Positions 27,030 through 36,570 of a stretch of DNA of 64,000 nucleotides are shown here, one piece after another. The stretch's first letter is position 1. Each line of letters starts with the position of its first letter. Under the pieces are notes generated by a model. It worked only from the letters and a program-made list of their open reading frames with translations, did no database searches and was not told the DNA's origin. This DNA is from an uncultured Lachnospiraceae bacterium (GTDB taxonomy: Bacteria; Bacillota; Clostridia; Lachnospirales; Lachnospiraceae): NCBI GenBank assembly GCA_947626435.1, contig CANQSB010000018.1:1-64000 (forward strand). The letters are read 5' to 3'. A program made the position numbers and the translations under genes.

Positions 27030-29006
27030 TTGTCGCTTGCGAATGGTTTTCTTCCCATAAATAAGGCTGAGATAGAGGAGCTTGGACTTGAACAACTGGA
27101 TTTTGTGTATGTTACGGGGGACGCGTATGTGGATCATCCTTCGTTTGGATGCGCTATAATCACGCGTATTTTGCAGTCGCGTGGTTACAGCGTGGGCATT
27201 ATCTCGCAGCCTGATTGGAAGGATGACGACAGCATAAAGGCGTTGGGGGAGCCGCGTCTTGCTTTCCTTGTTTCATCCGGAAATATGGATTCAATGGTAA
27301 ACCATTATTATGTGTCAAAGAAGCACAGGGAGAGTGACGCATATACAGCGGGAGGCGTGCCATATAAACGGCCGGATCATGCCACTGTCGTATATAGCAA
27401 TCTAATCAGGAAAAGCTACAGAAACATACCGATTATAATAGGCGGCATAGAGGCAAGCCTGCGGCGTATGGCGCATTACGATTACTGGGCGGATTCCTTC
27501 AAGCGTTCCATTCTGCTTGACAGCCAGGCGGACATTATTTCTTACGGGATGGGGGAGAAATCCATCATAGAGCTTGCGGACGCATTAAACAGCGGCATTG
27601 ACGTCAAGGATATATCGTTTGTGGCAGGGACTGTCTACAAGACGAAGGACATATCGGGACTGTATGATTATGAGCTGCTGCCATCATATGACGACATGGC
27701 GGCTGATAAGCGGCTTTATGCCAAGAGCTTTAAAATACAGTATGACAATACCGATTCCTTTAGCGGCAAAACGCTGGTTGAGCCGTACCCAAACGGTATT
27801 TATGTAGTCCAAAATGTGCCGCAGCCGCCGCTCACCACGCAGGAGATGGACGACATTTATGCGCTTTCGTATCAGCGCACATATCATCCGTCATATGAAA
27901 AAGACGGGGGAGTGCCTGCCATTTCAGAGATAAAATTTTCACTGATAAGCAATCGCGGCTGCTTTGGCGGGTGTAATTTCTGCGCGCTTACCTTTCATCA
28001 GGGGCGCACAGTGCAGGTAAGGAGCCACGAGTCGATTTTGGACGAAGCGAAGCTTATAATACGGGACAAGGACTTTAAAGGGTATATCCATGATGTCGGT
28101 GGACCGACGGCAAATTTCAGGCATCCGTCATGCCGGAAGCAATTAAAATCGGGAGTATGCAAACACAGACAATGCCTGTGTCCTAAGCCTTGTCCTAATC
28201 TTGAGGTGGATCATTCGGATTATCTGGAGCTTTTGAGAAAATTAAGAAAGCTTCCTAACGTAAAAAAGGTATTTGTGCGTTCGGGAATACGCTTTGACTA
28301 TCTGATGCTTGACAAGGATGACACGTTTTTTAAGGAGCTTGTGGAGCACCATATCAGTGGGCAGCTAAAGGTCGCGCCTGAGCATATCAGCGACGCGGTG
28401 CTTTCAAAGATGGGAAAGCCCGAAAACTCAGTATACGAGGCATTTACGGAAAAGTATAAACGGCTAAACCAAAAATTGGGGAAAAACCAGTATTTGGTGC
28501 CTTATCTTATGTCTTCGCATCCCGGATCAACGCTTAAAGAAGCGATAGAGCTTGCCGAGTATCTGCGTGATACGGGCTATATGCCTGAGCAGGTGCAGGA
28601 CTTTTATCCTACGCCGTCAACTATGTCGACGGTGATGTATTACACGGGCATAAATCCTGTCGACATGAAGCCCGTATATGTATGCAGGAACCCGCACGAA
28701 AAGGCTATGCAGCGTGCGCTTATACAATACCGCAATCCAAAAAATTATGAGCTTGTGTATGAAGCGCTGAAGGCGGCGCATAGGGAGGATTTGATTGGAT
28801 TTGACAAAAAATGCCTTATACGCCCGAGGAGGATTACGAGGGAAAACGAAAAGGATAGGGCTGGAATAAAGTATGGGCGTGATATGCAAGTGAGAGAAAA
28901 AGAGAAGGTGAAAGTGAAAAAGAGCGGTGGAGAGCGTGTAAACCAAGTCAGCGTTAAGAAAAAGAAGAAGACTATACGAAATACGCATAAGCCTAAAGTG
29001 AAGTAA
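27030..29006 (+). CDS. YgiQ-family radical SAM protein
   Basis: Large radical SAM protein of the YgiQ (UPF0313) family, biochemical role not established. The 658-residue protein has an N-terminal B12-binding-like region (about 1-280), the cluster motif CFGGCNFC near residue 313 and the family's additional Cys-rich segment [14 protein letters not shown] near 375. The C-terminus is a long Lys/Arg tail. The start is TTG at 27030, fixed by GAGGAGG nine nt upstream. The gene is bracketed by copies 1 and 2 of the palindromic repeat. Confidence 0.88.
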   Translation: MSLANGFLPINKAEIEELGLEQLDFVYVTGDAYVDHPSFGCAIITRILQSRGYSVGIISQPDWKDDDSIKALGEPRLAFLVSSGNMDSMVNHYYVSKKHRESDAYTAGGVPYKRPDHATVVYSNLIRKSYRNIPIIIGGIEASLRRMAHYDYWADSFKRSILLDSQADIISYGMGEKSIIELADALNSGIDVKDISFVAGTVYKTKDISGLYDYELLPSYDDMAADKRLYAKSFKIQYDNTDSFSGKTLVEPYPNGIYVVQNVPQPPLTTQEMDDIYALSYQRTYHPSYEKDGGVPAISEIKFSLISNRGCFGGCNFCALTFHQGRTVQVRSHESILDEAKLIIRDKDFKGYIHDVGGPTANFRHPSCRKQLKSGVCKHRQCLCPKPCPNLEVDHSDYLELLRKLRKLPNVKKVFVRSGIRFDYLMLDKDDTFFKELVEHHISGQLKVAPEHISDAVLSKMGKPENSVYEAFTEKYKRLNQKLGKNQYLVPYLMSSHPGSTLKEAIELAEYLRDTGYMPEQVQDFYPTPSTMSTVMYYTGINPVDMKPVYVCRNPHEKAMQRALIQYRNPKNYELVYEALKAAHREDLIGFDKKCLIRPRRITRENEKDRAGIKYGRDMQVREKEKVKVKKSGGERVNQVSVKKKKKTIRNTHKPKVK

Positions 29007-29055
29007 ATTTGAGAGTATAGACATTGTATCGTAATGCAGGTAGTTACGAATTGTG

Positions 29056-29285
29056 TTCTAAACTGTCCGAATTTAGTCAAAATATATAAAAACGCGGCTA
29101 GTGTACTGTACCATTCATACTTAGCATGATATAAAAACGAACAAAGCTTTACCTTATCATTATTATAAGTATTCAAATTATGCTAAATATCAACAGTACA
29201 GCATACTAGAGGCAGCTAGCTGCAAGATGCCGCTTATTTTATATATTTTGCCTAAATTCTACGTTGTCGAATAGAGTTTCGCAAA
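29056..29285. repeat. Palindromic MITE-like repeat, copy 2, interrupted
   Basis: Left part TTCTAAACTGTCCGAATTTAG through CGCGGCTAG and right part GCAGCTAGCTGCAAGATGCCGC through GTCGAATAGAGTTTCGC match copies 1 and 3, but a segment of about 104 bp is inserted in the centre. It fills most of the 322-bp gap 29007-29328 between the ygiQ-like gene and the SDR gene. Confidence 0.8.
29102..29205. mobile_element. Second MITE nested in palindromic repeat copy 2
   Basis: A 104-bp AT-rich insert flanked on both sides by CTAG (29098-29101 and 29206-29209). Its ends are imperfect terminal inverted repeats: the first 26 nt and the reverse complement of the last 26 nt agree at 20 positions (TGTACTGTACC... 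against TATGCTGTACT..., both ending TTAGCAT). Copies 1 and 3 lack it. It has no ORF. Because CTAG is palindromic, a TA, TAG or CTAG duplication cannot be told apart. Confidence 0.7.
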
Positions 29286-29328
29286 CGCCTAATGCATAAT
29301 ATCATGAGGAAAGGATTAGTAAAATCGT

Positions 29329-30087
29329 ATGAACGTTATAATTATCACAGGCGCGTCATCAGGCATGGGTGCGGAATTTGCGTTTCAGCTGGATTATTCT
29401 GTCGGCAATATTGATGAAATCTGGCTGGTTGCGCGGCGCAGGGAGGCTATGCTCGAAGTCGCGCAGAATATGGAGCATACGACAAGAGTGATTGACATGG
29501 ACATCACAAACGCCGCCTATATCGCGAGATTTAAAAATGTACTGGAAAAAGACAAGCCTGTAATCAGAATGCTTGTAAATTGTGCAGGCTACGGCGTGAT
29601 GGGACAGTTTACAAAGCTTGATATGAACGAACAGCTTGGAATGATAGACGTAAACTGCAGGGCATTGACGCAGCTTACCTATATGTGCATACCGTATATG
29701 CGGAAAAACAGCCGCATCATACAGCTTGCGTCAAGCGCGGCATTTATGCCGCAGCCGGGATTTGCGGTTTACGCGGCATCAAAGGCTTATGTCTACAGTT
29801 TTTCACGCGCCTTGGGCAGAGAGCTTAAGGCAAGGAAAATATATGTTACTGTAGTATGTCCCGGTCCTGTAAACACGCCGTTTTTTGACACAGCGGAGAA
29901 GAACGGCAAAATACTTGCAATCAAAAAGCTTGCCATGGCGCAGGCGGACAAAGTAGTGGAAAGGGCAATATCAGACTCTTTCCGCAGACAAGAAAAATCA
30001 GTTTACGGTGGCTGGATAAACGCGTTTGGCATAGCGGCAAAGCTTATTCCGCACAAGCTTATTCTTGCGTTCCTTCCAAATAAATAA
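29329..30087 (+). CDS. Short-chain dehydrogenase/reductase
   Basis: NAD(P)-dependent oxidoreductase of the classical SDR fold, substrate unknown. The 252-residue protein has the cofactor loop TGASSGMGAEF (residues 7-17), NCAGYG, and the catalytic triad S (QLASSAAFMP), Y and K in YAASKAYVYS. The C-terminal KLIPHKLILAFLP is hydrophobic. AGGAAAGG precedes the ATG. The next gene follows after 15 nt. Confidence 0.9.
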   Translation: MNVIIITGASSGMGAEFAFQLDYSVGNIDEIWLVARRREAMLEVAQNMEHTTRVIDMDITNAAYIARFKNVLEKDKPVIRMLVNCAGYGVMGQFTKLDMNEQLGMIDVNCRALTQLTYMCIPYMRKNSRIIQLASSAAFMPQPGFAVYAASKAYVYSFSRALGRELKARKIYVTVVCPGPVNTPFFDTAEKNGKILAIKKLAMAQADKVVERAISDSFRRQEKSVYGGWINAFGIAAKLIPHKLILAFLPNK

Positions 30088-30102
30088 GGGGTATTTTTTG
30101 AA

Positions 30103-30669
30103 ATGAATAAAAAACAAAAAGGAGAGTACGACTATCCCGCATATCAGACAAAGTTTGTAATAGCGCGGACTGTCTGCTATTTTGCGCTTGCCATTGCGAT
30201 ATTTATATTGGGCTATGTTTCCACAGGGACAAAGGAAAATCTGCTTACAGTAGTGTCTGTGCTTGGACTTTTGCCTGCAAGCAAGAGCCTTGTTTCAGTA
30301 ATAATGTATCTGCGTATGCCCAAATTTGACAGGGTTGTGTACGACAGGCTTTCGGAGGCGGCGGAGGGAATGTCCGCGCTGTACAGTATGTACCTGACCT
30401 CGTACAAAAAGAATTTTCCAGTCAGTTGTTTTTGCGTGGCGGGCGGAAATATTATTGGCTACTCTGAATTTAAGGAGTGCGATACCGCGGCGTGTGAGGA
30501 GCATATCAGAGGGCTTTTAAAGCAGAATGGATTCAAAAATATCACAGTGAAGATATTCAGCGCAAACGAGCAGAGAAATTTTGAAGACAGGCTTACACAG
30601 CTCCGCCGATTTGATGAGCAGGGCAGGGAGAGTGAGATTTTAGAGCTGTTGTGTAATATTTCATTGTGA
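30103..30669 (+). CDS. Small membrane protein of unknown function
   Basis: Not recognised. The 188-residue product has two adjacent hydrophobic helices near residues 20-65 (TVCYFALAIAIFILGYVSTG and VVSVLGLLPASKSLVSVIMYL) and a soluble C-terminal domain of about 115 residues with mixed charge, ending LRRFDEQGRESEILELLCN. No catalytic motif or metal cluster is seen. It follows the SDR gene by 15 nt and is probably in the same transcript. Confidence 0.7.
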   Translation: MNKKQKGEYDYPAYQTKFVIARTVCYFALAIAIFILGYVSTGTKENLLTVVSVLGLLPASKSLVSVIMYLRMPKFDRVVYDRLSEAAEGMSALYSMYLTSYKKNFPVSCFCVAGGNIIGYSEFKECDTAACEEHIRGLLKQNGFKNITVKIFSANEQRNFEDRLTQLRRFDEQGRESEILELLCNISL

Positions 30670-30809
30670 TTTTGGCTGTTAATACGAAACAATGGCAGAT
30701 TGAAAGGAAATTTTAATCATTTGCAGCAATGGCTGCTTTGCAAAGAATTTCTAAATCTTACGCAGAAAAATGTAAGAACAGGCGCATCAGGAATGGGGGA
30801 TTAGTATTA

Positions 30810-31829
30810 TTGATTTTATTACAGGTTGACGAAAAAAACGCTCAGCAGAGGTTTGACAAGTATTTAAGGAGAATTTTGCCAAACGCTCCCGCAAGCCTTA
30901 TTTATAAGCAGCTTCGTAAGAAAAATATAGTCTTAAACGGCAAAAGGGCGGACGGAGGTGAGAAACTTCAGGCAGGAGATGAAGTCAGGCTTTTTTTGGC
31001 AGACGAGACATACCAGAAGTTTACAGCCGTTCAAGACGAGCAGGGCAAAGACAGTGTTTGTGGGCAGTATATTGACGCATATGTAAAGCTAGAGGACAGA
31101 GTATCAATAGTTTTTGAAAATGAGCATATTTTAGCCGCTGATAAGCAGGAGGGCGTACTGTCGCAGAAGTCAAAGGCCGACGATATAAGCGTGAACGAAT
31201 GGCTTATAGGGTATCTTTTGGAAAGTGGCAGCATATCCTCGCAGACGCTTGCCGCTTTTAAGCCTTCAATCTGCAACCGCTTAGACAGAAACACATCCGG
31301 GATGATAATATGCGGAAAAACGCTTGCGGGAAGCCAGTACATAAACGACATCATAAAAAACAAGACACTTGAAAAATACTATTACTGTCTTGTAAACGGT
31401 AAAGCGATGCTGAATGAGCGTATCACCGGTTGGCTCTATAAAGATAATGCGTCAAACATGGTGCGCGTTTACGGAGATATAAATGAAATTCCTGAGAAGA
31501 TTCGGGCAGATGCGGACTTTATAGATACGTCGTTTATGTCGGAGCGTTTCGGCTTAAATGTCACGCTTGTCGAAGCGCGTCTGTTTACGGGCAAAACTCA
31601 CCAGATAAGGGCGCAGCTTTCGGCGATGGGATATCCGATAATAGGCGATGCAAAATATGGGGATGAGAAAATAAATCAGCGGTACCGCGCATTGGGCGTA
31701 AAAAGCCAACTGCTCCATTCGCATAAGCTTACTTTTCCGCTCGTAGATGACAAGCGTTTTGCGGACATTTCGGGTTTAACGCTTGAAGCTAAGCTGCCAG
31801 CCATATTTGAGAGTGTTATGTCTTATTAA
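30810..31829 (+). CDS. RluA/RluC-type pseudouridine synthase
   Basis: RNA pseudouridine synthase with an N-terminal S4 domain (RFDKYLRRILPNAPASLIYKQL) and a catalytic domain. The motif NRLDRNTSGMIICGKTL carries the catalytic Asp near residue 155, followed by ARLFTGKTHQIRAQLSAMGYPIIGD. I set the start at TTG 30810 because GGGGGAT lies about 9 nt upstream; the frame is open back to 30729. It is the third such synthase in the window. Its target site is unknown; recU follows. Confidence 0.87.
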   Translation: MILLQVDEKNAQQRFDKYLRRILPNAPASLIYKQLRKKNIVLNGKRADGGEKLQAGDEVRLFLADETYQKFTAVQDEQGKDSVCGQYIDAYVKLEDRVSIVFENEHILAADKQEGVLSQKSKADDISVNEWLIGYLLESGSISSQTLAAFKPSICNRLDRNTSGMIICGKTLAGSQYINDIIKNKTLEKYYYCLVNGKAMLNERITGWLYKDNASNMVRVYGDINEIPEKIRADADFIDTSFMSERFGLNVTLVEARLFTGKTHQIRAQLSAMGYPIIGDAKYGDEKINQRYRALGVKSQLLHSHKLTFPLVDDKRFADISGLTLEAKLPAIFESVMSY

Positions 31830-31903
31830 GTTTCAAAATGAAAAATACAATGGTGGCGTTTTCATTATTAATTTTGAGCCGTAAAAGCGGTCTGGAGGAT
31901 AAA

Positions 31904-32437
31904 ATGGCAACTTGGAACTCAAGGGGGCTTAGAGGCTCGCTTTTGGAGGAGATGATAAACCTCACAAATGAAAAATACCGAGACGGCGGGCTTGCGCTTA
32001 TCCAGAAAGTGCCAACGCCGATTACGCCGATTACGATAGACAAGGAAACGCGCCATATTACGCTGGCATACTTTGACCAGAAAAGTACAGTTGACTATAT
32101 AGGCGCGGTGCAGGGAATACCTGTGTGCTTTGATGCGAAGGAATGTGCGGCGGACACCTTTTCGCTGCAGAACATACACGAGCATCAGGTGCAGTTTATG
32201 CGCGACTTTGAAAGGCAGGAGGGCGTCGCCTTTTTCCTGATTTACTATACGTCTAAGGAGCTGATGTACTATATGCGGCTTAGGGAAATGAACATATACT
32301 GGGACAGAATGGAAAACGGCGGCAGAAAAAGCTTTCGGTTTGAGGAGCTTGACAAGCGCTTTTTTATGAAGCCGAGAGTGGGGCAGATGGTGCCTTATCT
32401 GGATATGATACAGACTGATTTAGACGATAGAGGTTGA
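31904..32437 (+). CDS. recU: RecU, Holliday-junction resolvase
   Basis: Firmicutes junction-cutting endonuclease used in recombination and chromosome segregation. The 177-residue protein starts ATWNSRGLRGSLLEEMINLTN and has the nuclease core STVDYIGAVQGIPVCFDAKE with the metal-binding Asp and Glu, then HQVQFMRDFERQEGVAFFLI. Start ATG 31904 follows CTGGAGG; the frame is open to 31838. RecU is usually beside a PBP1 gene; here it lies between a pseudouridine synthase and the his promoter. Confidence 0.9.
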   Translation: MATWNSRGLRGSLLEEMINLTNEKYRDGGLALIQKVPTPITPITIDKETRHITLAYFDQKSTVDYIGAVQGIPVCFDAKECAADTFSLQNIHEHQVQFMRDFERQEGVAFFLIYYTSKELMYYMRLREMNIYWDRMENGGRKSFRFEELDKRFFMKPRVGQMVPYLDMIQTDLDDRG

Positions 32438-32462
32438 CACGCCTGACATAACAGTGTATACT
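32434..32462 (+). promoter_or_regulatory. Near-consensus promoter of the his operon
   Basis: TTGACA at 32434-32439 and TATACT at 32457-32462 with an exact 17-nt spacer. The -35 box overlaps the end of recU. The start site would be about 32469, giving a leader of roughly 110 nt before hisZ. Confidence 0.85.
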
Positions 32463-32478
32463 ACGAATAATACACTGT
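32451..32478. promoter_or_regulatory. Operator-like inverted repeat over the his -10 box
   Basis: ACAGTGTAT (32451-32459) and ATACACTGT (32470-32478) are perfect 9-bp arms separated by 10 bp; the left arm covers the first half of the -10 box. This geometry fits a repressor site. The regulator is not in the window. Confidence 0.6.
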
Positions 32479-32563
32479 GCTAATCTGGTAACGAATTAGC
32501 ACTTTAAAGCAATAAAGTAAAGCGCCTGTTTGGATTTAAGCAAAACACAAGGCAGACAGGCGC
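32477..32563 (+). promoter_or_regulatory. Two leader hairpins before hisZ
   Basis: Hairpin one pairs GTGCTAAT (32477-32484) with ATTAGCAC (32495-32502). Hairpin two pairs GCGCCTGTTTG (32522-32532) with CAGACAGGCGC (32553-32563), 11 bp with one G-U, ending 7 nt before the GAGG ribosome site. No His-codon leader peptide and no T-box motif are seen. Confidence 0.5.
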
Positions 32564-32578
32564 GGAAATGAGGTAGAA

Positions 32579-33751
32579 ATGAATAAACGTCTTGTTCATA
32601 CCCCCGAGGGGGTACGTGACATATACGGCGCGGAATACGCCTGCAGGCAGAATGTTGAGCGGCTTTTTAACGACAAGCTGCACAGCTTTGGCTATCAGGA
32701 CATACAGACGCCGACATTTGAATTTTTTGACGTGTTCAGCCGCGAGGTAGGCACTACGCCGTCAAAGGAGCTGTACAAATTTTTTGACAAGGAGGGCAAT
32801 ACGCTTGTCTTAAGACCTGATTTTACGCCGTCGATAGCGCGGTGCGCGGCGAAATATTTTATGGACGAAACAATCCCGCTGAGATTTTGCTATACGGGCA
32901 ACAACTTCATAAACACAAGCGACCTGCAGGGCAAATTGAAGGAGACGACGCAGACGGGCGCGGAGCTTATCGGTGACGTATCGCCCGAGGCTGACGCCGA
33001 GATGATAGCGATGCTTGTCGAGGCGCTGATAAACTGCGGTTTGAAGGAGTTTCAGGTGTCAATCGGGCAGATAGATTTTTTCAAGGGCTTATGCGAGCAG
33101 GCAAGGCTTGATGAGGACACTGAGCTTGAACTTAGAGAGTTTATTTCCAACAGGAACGACTTTGGTGCGCAGGAGCTTTTGACGCAGAAAGGCGTATCGG
33201 AAAAATCAGTAAATTCCCTGCTCAGCGTCAGCAGCCTTTTTGGAGGTTATGACATACTTGACAGGGCGCTTGAATGTGCCGACAACGAGCGTTCCATAAA
33301 GGCGGTGGACAGGCTTCGCAGGGTATATGAGCTGCTAAAGCTTTATGGCGTTGAGGAATATATTTCCTTTGATTTAGCGATGGTTAGCAAGTATAATTAT
33401 TATACGGGAGTGATTTTTAAGGCATATACATATCAGACAGGAAGCGCGATTGCAAAGGGCGGCAGGTATGACAGGCTGCTTGAGCATTTTGGCAAGGCGG
33501 CGCCTGCTACGGGCTTTGTGGTAATCATAGACGACCTGATGACCGCGCTCACGCGTCAGAATATATGTCCCGAGCCTGAAAATAAAAACTTTCTGCTTGT
33601 CTATTCGTGCGGTACGGCAGAGGCTGTCAGTGAGGCAAAAAGGCTGCGTTCAGATGGCTTTAATACAGTTATGCTCAAAAAGGAGAAGTCTGAGGATGAG
33701 TATAGGGAATTTGCGCGGAGGAACAATTTTCTGCAGGTTTCTTTTATATAA
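32579..33751 (+). CDS. hisZ: HisZ, ATP phosphoribosyltransferase regulatory subunit
   Basis: Histidyl-tRNA-synthetase paralogue that activates short-form HisG and gives it histidine feedback inhibition. The 390-residue protein has class II synthetase motifs (PTFEFFDVFSRE, RPDFTPSIARCAAKYF, FCYTGNNF) and the motif AIAKGGRYDRLLEHFGKAAPATGF. It lacks the anticodon-binding domain of HisS. It heads the his cluster here, with GAGG upstream of ATG 32579. Confidence 0.93.
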   Translation: MNKRLVHTPEGVRDIYGAEYACRQNVERLFNDKLHSFGYQDIQTPTFEFFDVFSREVGTTPSKELYKFFDKEGNTLVLRPDFTPSIARCAAKYFMDETIPLRFCYTGNNFINTSDLQGKLKETTQTGAELIGDVSPEADAEMIAMLVEALINCGLKEFQVSIGQIDFFKGLCEQARLDEDTELELREFISNRNDFGAQELLTQKGVSEKSVNSLLSVSSLFGGYDILDRALECADNERSIKAVDRLRRVYELLKLYGVEEYISFDLAMVSKYNYYTGVIFKAYTYQTGSAIAKGGRYDRLLEHFGKAAPATGFVVIIDDLMTALTRQNICPEPENKNFLLVYSCGTAEAVSEAKRLRSDGFNTVMLKKEKSEDEYREFARRNNFLQVSFI

Positions 33752-33955
33752 CCAAATAACCATAACTTCACAAGGCATAGGTTTACGGGCATAAATTTAT
33801 TACAGCGTGCTGAAGCGGCGCAACGCTAATATTTTTAATAAAATCACGCCTGCATATTCGTAATAGGTAAACGCAAAGAGTTATTTGAGTATTAGAACAG
33901 ATGATAGCAAATCACAAAATTACTTAATATGTGGCTGCGTGGAAATGAGGTAATA

Positions 33956-34591
33956 ATGAGGTATCTTACATTTGCGCTCGGCAAGGGAAGGCTTGCCAAT
34001 AAAACCTTGGAGCTGCTTGAAAAAATAGGCATCACCTGCGAGGAGATGAAGGACAAGGACTCGAGAAAGCTTATCTTCGTAAATGAGGACTTAAAGCTGA
34101 AATTTTTCCTTGCGAAAGGTCCTGATGTTCCTACATATGTAGAGTACGGCGCTGCCGATATAGGCGTCGTCGGCAAGGACACGATAATGGAGGAAAACAG
34201 AAGGGCATACGAGGTGCTTGACTTAGGCTTTGGCAAGTGCCGTATGTGCGTCTGCGGTCCCGCCTCTGCGAAGGAGCTTTTGCAGCACCACGATATGATC
34301 CGCGTGGCGACGAAATACCCCAAAATCGCAAAGGACTATTTTTACAACCAAAAGCACCAGACAGTGGACATCATAAAGCTTAACGGTTCGGTGGAGCTTG
34401 GTCCGATTGTGGGGCTAAGCGACGTTATAGTGGATATCGTGGAGACAGGCTCGACGCTGCGTGAAAACGGGCTTGACGTGCTGGAGGAGATATGCCCGCT
34501 TTCCGCGCGCATGATTGTCAATCAGGTGAGCATGAAAATGGAAGCTGAGCGGATAAAGAATATTCTTCAAAGATTAAAGGAGGAGCTATGA
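33956..34591 (+). CDS. hisG: HisG, ATP phosphoribosyltransferase (short form)
   Basis: First step of histidine synthesis: ATP plus PRPP to phosphoribosyl-ATP. The 211-residue short form has [32 protein letters not shown] and the PRPP-binding [15 protein letters not shown]. It lacks the C-terminal regulatory domain, which agrees with hisZ being present. Start ATG 33956 follows GAGGTAAT. A 204-nt gap from hisZ holds no recognised signal. It overlaps hisD by 4 nt. Confidence 0.95.
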   Translation: MRYLTFALGKGRLANKTLELLEKIGITCEEMKDKDSRKLIFVNEDLKLKFFLAKGPDVPTYVEYGAADIGVVGKDTIMEENRRAYEVLDLGFGKCRMCVCGPASAKELLQHHDMIRVATKYPKIAKDYFYNQKHQTVDIIKLNGSVELGPIVGLSDVIVDIVETGSTLRENGLDVLEEICPLSARMIVNQVSMKMEAERIKNILQRLKEEL

Positions 34592-35883
34592 GAATTATCA
34601 GTTTAAATAATGAGTCTAAGAAAGATTTGCTCGAAAATCTGTTAAAAAGAAGCACGAATGATTATGGCGAATATGAAGAAACAGTGGCTGAAATCATTGA
34701 AAACGTAAAACAGAGAAAAGAGGAGGCGCTGTTTGAATATTCCCTGAAATTTGACAAGTGTGTCATTACAAAAGAAAATTTCAGGGTGACAAGGGATGAA
34801 ATAGACGAGGCGTATAAATCGCTTGATGAGCATTTTATACAGGTTATGAAAAATTCCGCCGCCAACATACGCGAGTATCACGAAAAGCAAAAGCGCAACA
34901 GCTGGTTTGACGCGGAAGCGGACGGCACGATACTCGGTCAGAAGATAACGCCCATGCAGACTGTAGGCGTGTATGTCCCTGGCGGAAAGGCGGCTTATCC
35001 GTCTACTACGCTTATGAATGTGGTCCCTGCTAAGGTAGCGGGTGTGCCAAACATCGTGATGACCACGCCCGCGGGCGCGGACGGCAGGGTAAATCCAGCG
35101 ACGCTTGCGGCGGCTGACATTGCGGGGGTTGACACTATTTTTAAGGTCGGAGGCGCGCAGGCGATAGCAGCTATGGCATACGGCACGGAGATGATACCAA
35201 AGGTTGACAAGATTGTAGGGCCTGGCAATATTTTTGTCGCGCTCGCGAAGCGTGCGGTGTACGGTCATGTCAGCATTGACTCCATTGCGGGACCGTCGGA
35301 GATACTCGTGCTTGCGGACGAGAGTGCAAATCCGAGGTATGTCGCGGCTGATTTGCTTTCGCAGGCAGAGCATGACGAGCTTGCCTCCGCGATATTGATA
35401 ACCACAAGCATGGAGCTTGCAAAAAAGGTTGAGGAGGAAATAAATCAATTTGTAAACGTGCTGGAGCGCAGAGAAATCATACGCAAGTCGCTTGACAATT
35501 ACGGATATATTCTGGTAGCGCCAGATATGGATATGGCTATTGACACTGCAAATGATATTGCGTCAGAGCACCTTGAAATATTGACGAAAAATCCGTTTGA
35601 CACTATGACGAGAATAAGGAACGCGGGGGCGATTTTCCTTGGGGAGTATTCGTCCGAGCCGCTTGGCGACTATTACGCGGGACCTAATCATGTGCTTCCG
35701 ACAAACGGTACGGCGAAGTTCTTCTCGCCTCTCAATGTTGACGACTATGTTAAAAAGTCGAGCATTATTTCGTATTCAAGGGAGGCGCTTGAAAAAGTGC
35801 ATGAAGATATAGAGCTTTTTGCCGAGCAGGAGGGTCTTACGGCACACGCAAATTCAATACGCGTGCGGTTTGACGGGAAGTAA
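34588..35883 (+). CDS. hisD: HisD, histidinol dehydrogenase
   Basis: Last two steps of histidine synthesis: NAD-dependent oxidation of histidinol to histidine. The 431-residue protein has [34 protein letters not shown], the zinc and catalytic segment [11 protein letters not shown] and [13 protein letters not shown], and [14 protein letters not shown]. It overlaps hisG by 4 nt (ATGA), with GGAGG inside hisG. Confidence 0.96.
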   Translation: MRIISLNNESKKDLLENLLKRSTNDYGEYEETVAEIIENVKQRKEEALFEYSLKFDKCVITKENFRVTRDEIDEAYKSLDEHFIQVMKNSAANIREYHEKQKRNSWFDAEADGTILGQKITPMQTVGVYVPGGKAAYPSTTLMNVVPAKVAGVPNIVMTTPAGADGRVNPATLAAADIAGVDTIFKVGGAQAIAAMAYGTEMIPKVDKIVGPGNIFVALAKRAVYGHVSIDSIAGPSEILVLADESANPRYVAADLLSQAEHDELASAILITTSMELAKKVEEEINQFVNVLERREIIRKSLDNYGYILVAPDMDMAIDTANDIASEHLEILTKNPFDTMTRIRNAGAIFLGEYSSEPLGDYYAGPNHVLPTNGTAKFFSPLNVDDYVKKSSIISYSREALEKVHEDIELFAEQEGLTAHANSIRVRFDGK

Positions 35884-35971
35884 CTTTTGTGTGGACTTAC
35901 TTTAATATATAATTAGATAGGCTTACAGCATGTTTCGCAGTCGCCTATCAAACAGAGGGGAAAGTGATGGA

Positions 35972-36559
35972 ATGAGCAGAAAGGCAGACATAAAGCGCGT
36001 TACAAAGGAAACAAACATAAAGCTGTTGCTTGAACTTGACGGCGAGGGAAAGTCGAGCGTTGATACAGGCATAGGTTTTTTTAATCATATGCTTGAAGGC
36101 TTTGCCAAGCATGGTTTTTTTGACATGGATATTCTGGTTGAGGGCGACCTCTATGTGGACGGGCATCATACTGTGGAGGATGCGGGCATTGTGCTTGGAA
36201 GCGCCATAAGGGAGGCTGTGGGAGATAAAATAGGAATTAAACGTTATGGATATTTTATTCTGCCGATGGACGATGCCCTTGCGCTGTGCGCGGTGGATTT
36301 GTGCGGCAGACCGTATCTGGTGTTTGAGGCGGATTTCCCCAATGCTATAGTTGGGGATTTGGATACATCACTTATAAAAGAGTTTTTTTACGCGGTGTCA
36401 TACAGCGCGGGCATGAACATTCATATCAAGCTTTTAAGCGGTGAAAACAGCCACCATATGATAGAAGCTATTTTTAAGGCATTCGCGAAGGCGCTTGATG
36501 AGGCGGTTTCTTATGATGAGCGTATAAAGGACGTGCTTTCCACGAAGGGAAGCCTGTAG
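35972..36559 (+). CDS. hisB: HisB, imidazoleglycerol-phosphate dehydratase
   Basis: Manganese enzyme converting imidazole-glycerol phosphate to imidazole-acetol phosphate. The 195-residue monofunctional protein has the metal ligands in GFFNHMLEGFAKHG, DGHHTVEDAGIVLG and GENSHHMIEAIFKAFAKAL. Start ATG 35972 follows GAGGGG; the frame is open to 35930. hisH, hisA, hisF and hisI are absent here. A lysozyme gene follows after only 11 nt. Confidence 0.95.
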   Translation: MSRKADIKRVTKETNIKLLLELDGEGKSSVDTGIGFFNHMLEGFAKHGFFDMDILVEGDLYVDGHHTVEDAGIVLGSAIREAVGDKIGIKRYGYFILPMDDALALCAVDLCGRPYLVFEADFPNAIVGDLDTSLIKEFFYAVSYSAGMNIHIKLLSGENSHHMIEAIFKAFAKALDEAVSYDERIKDVLSTKGSL

Positions 36560-36570
36560 GGGGAGTATTA

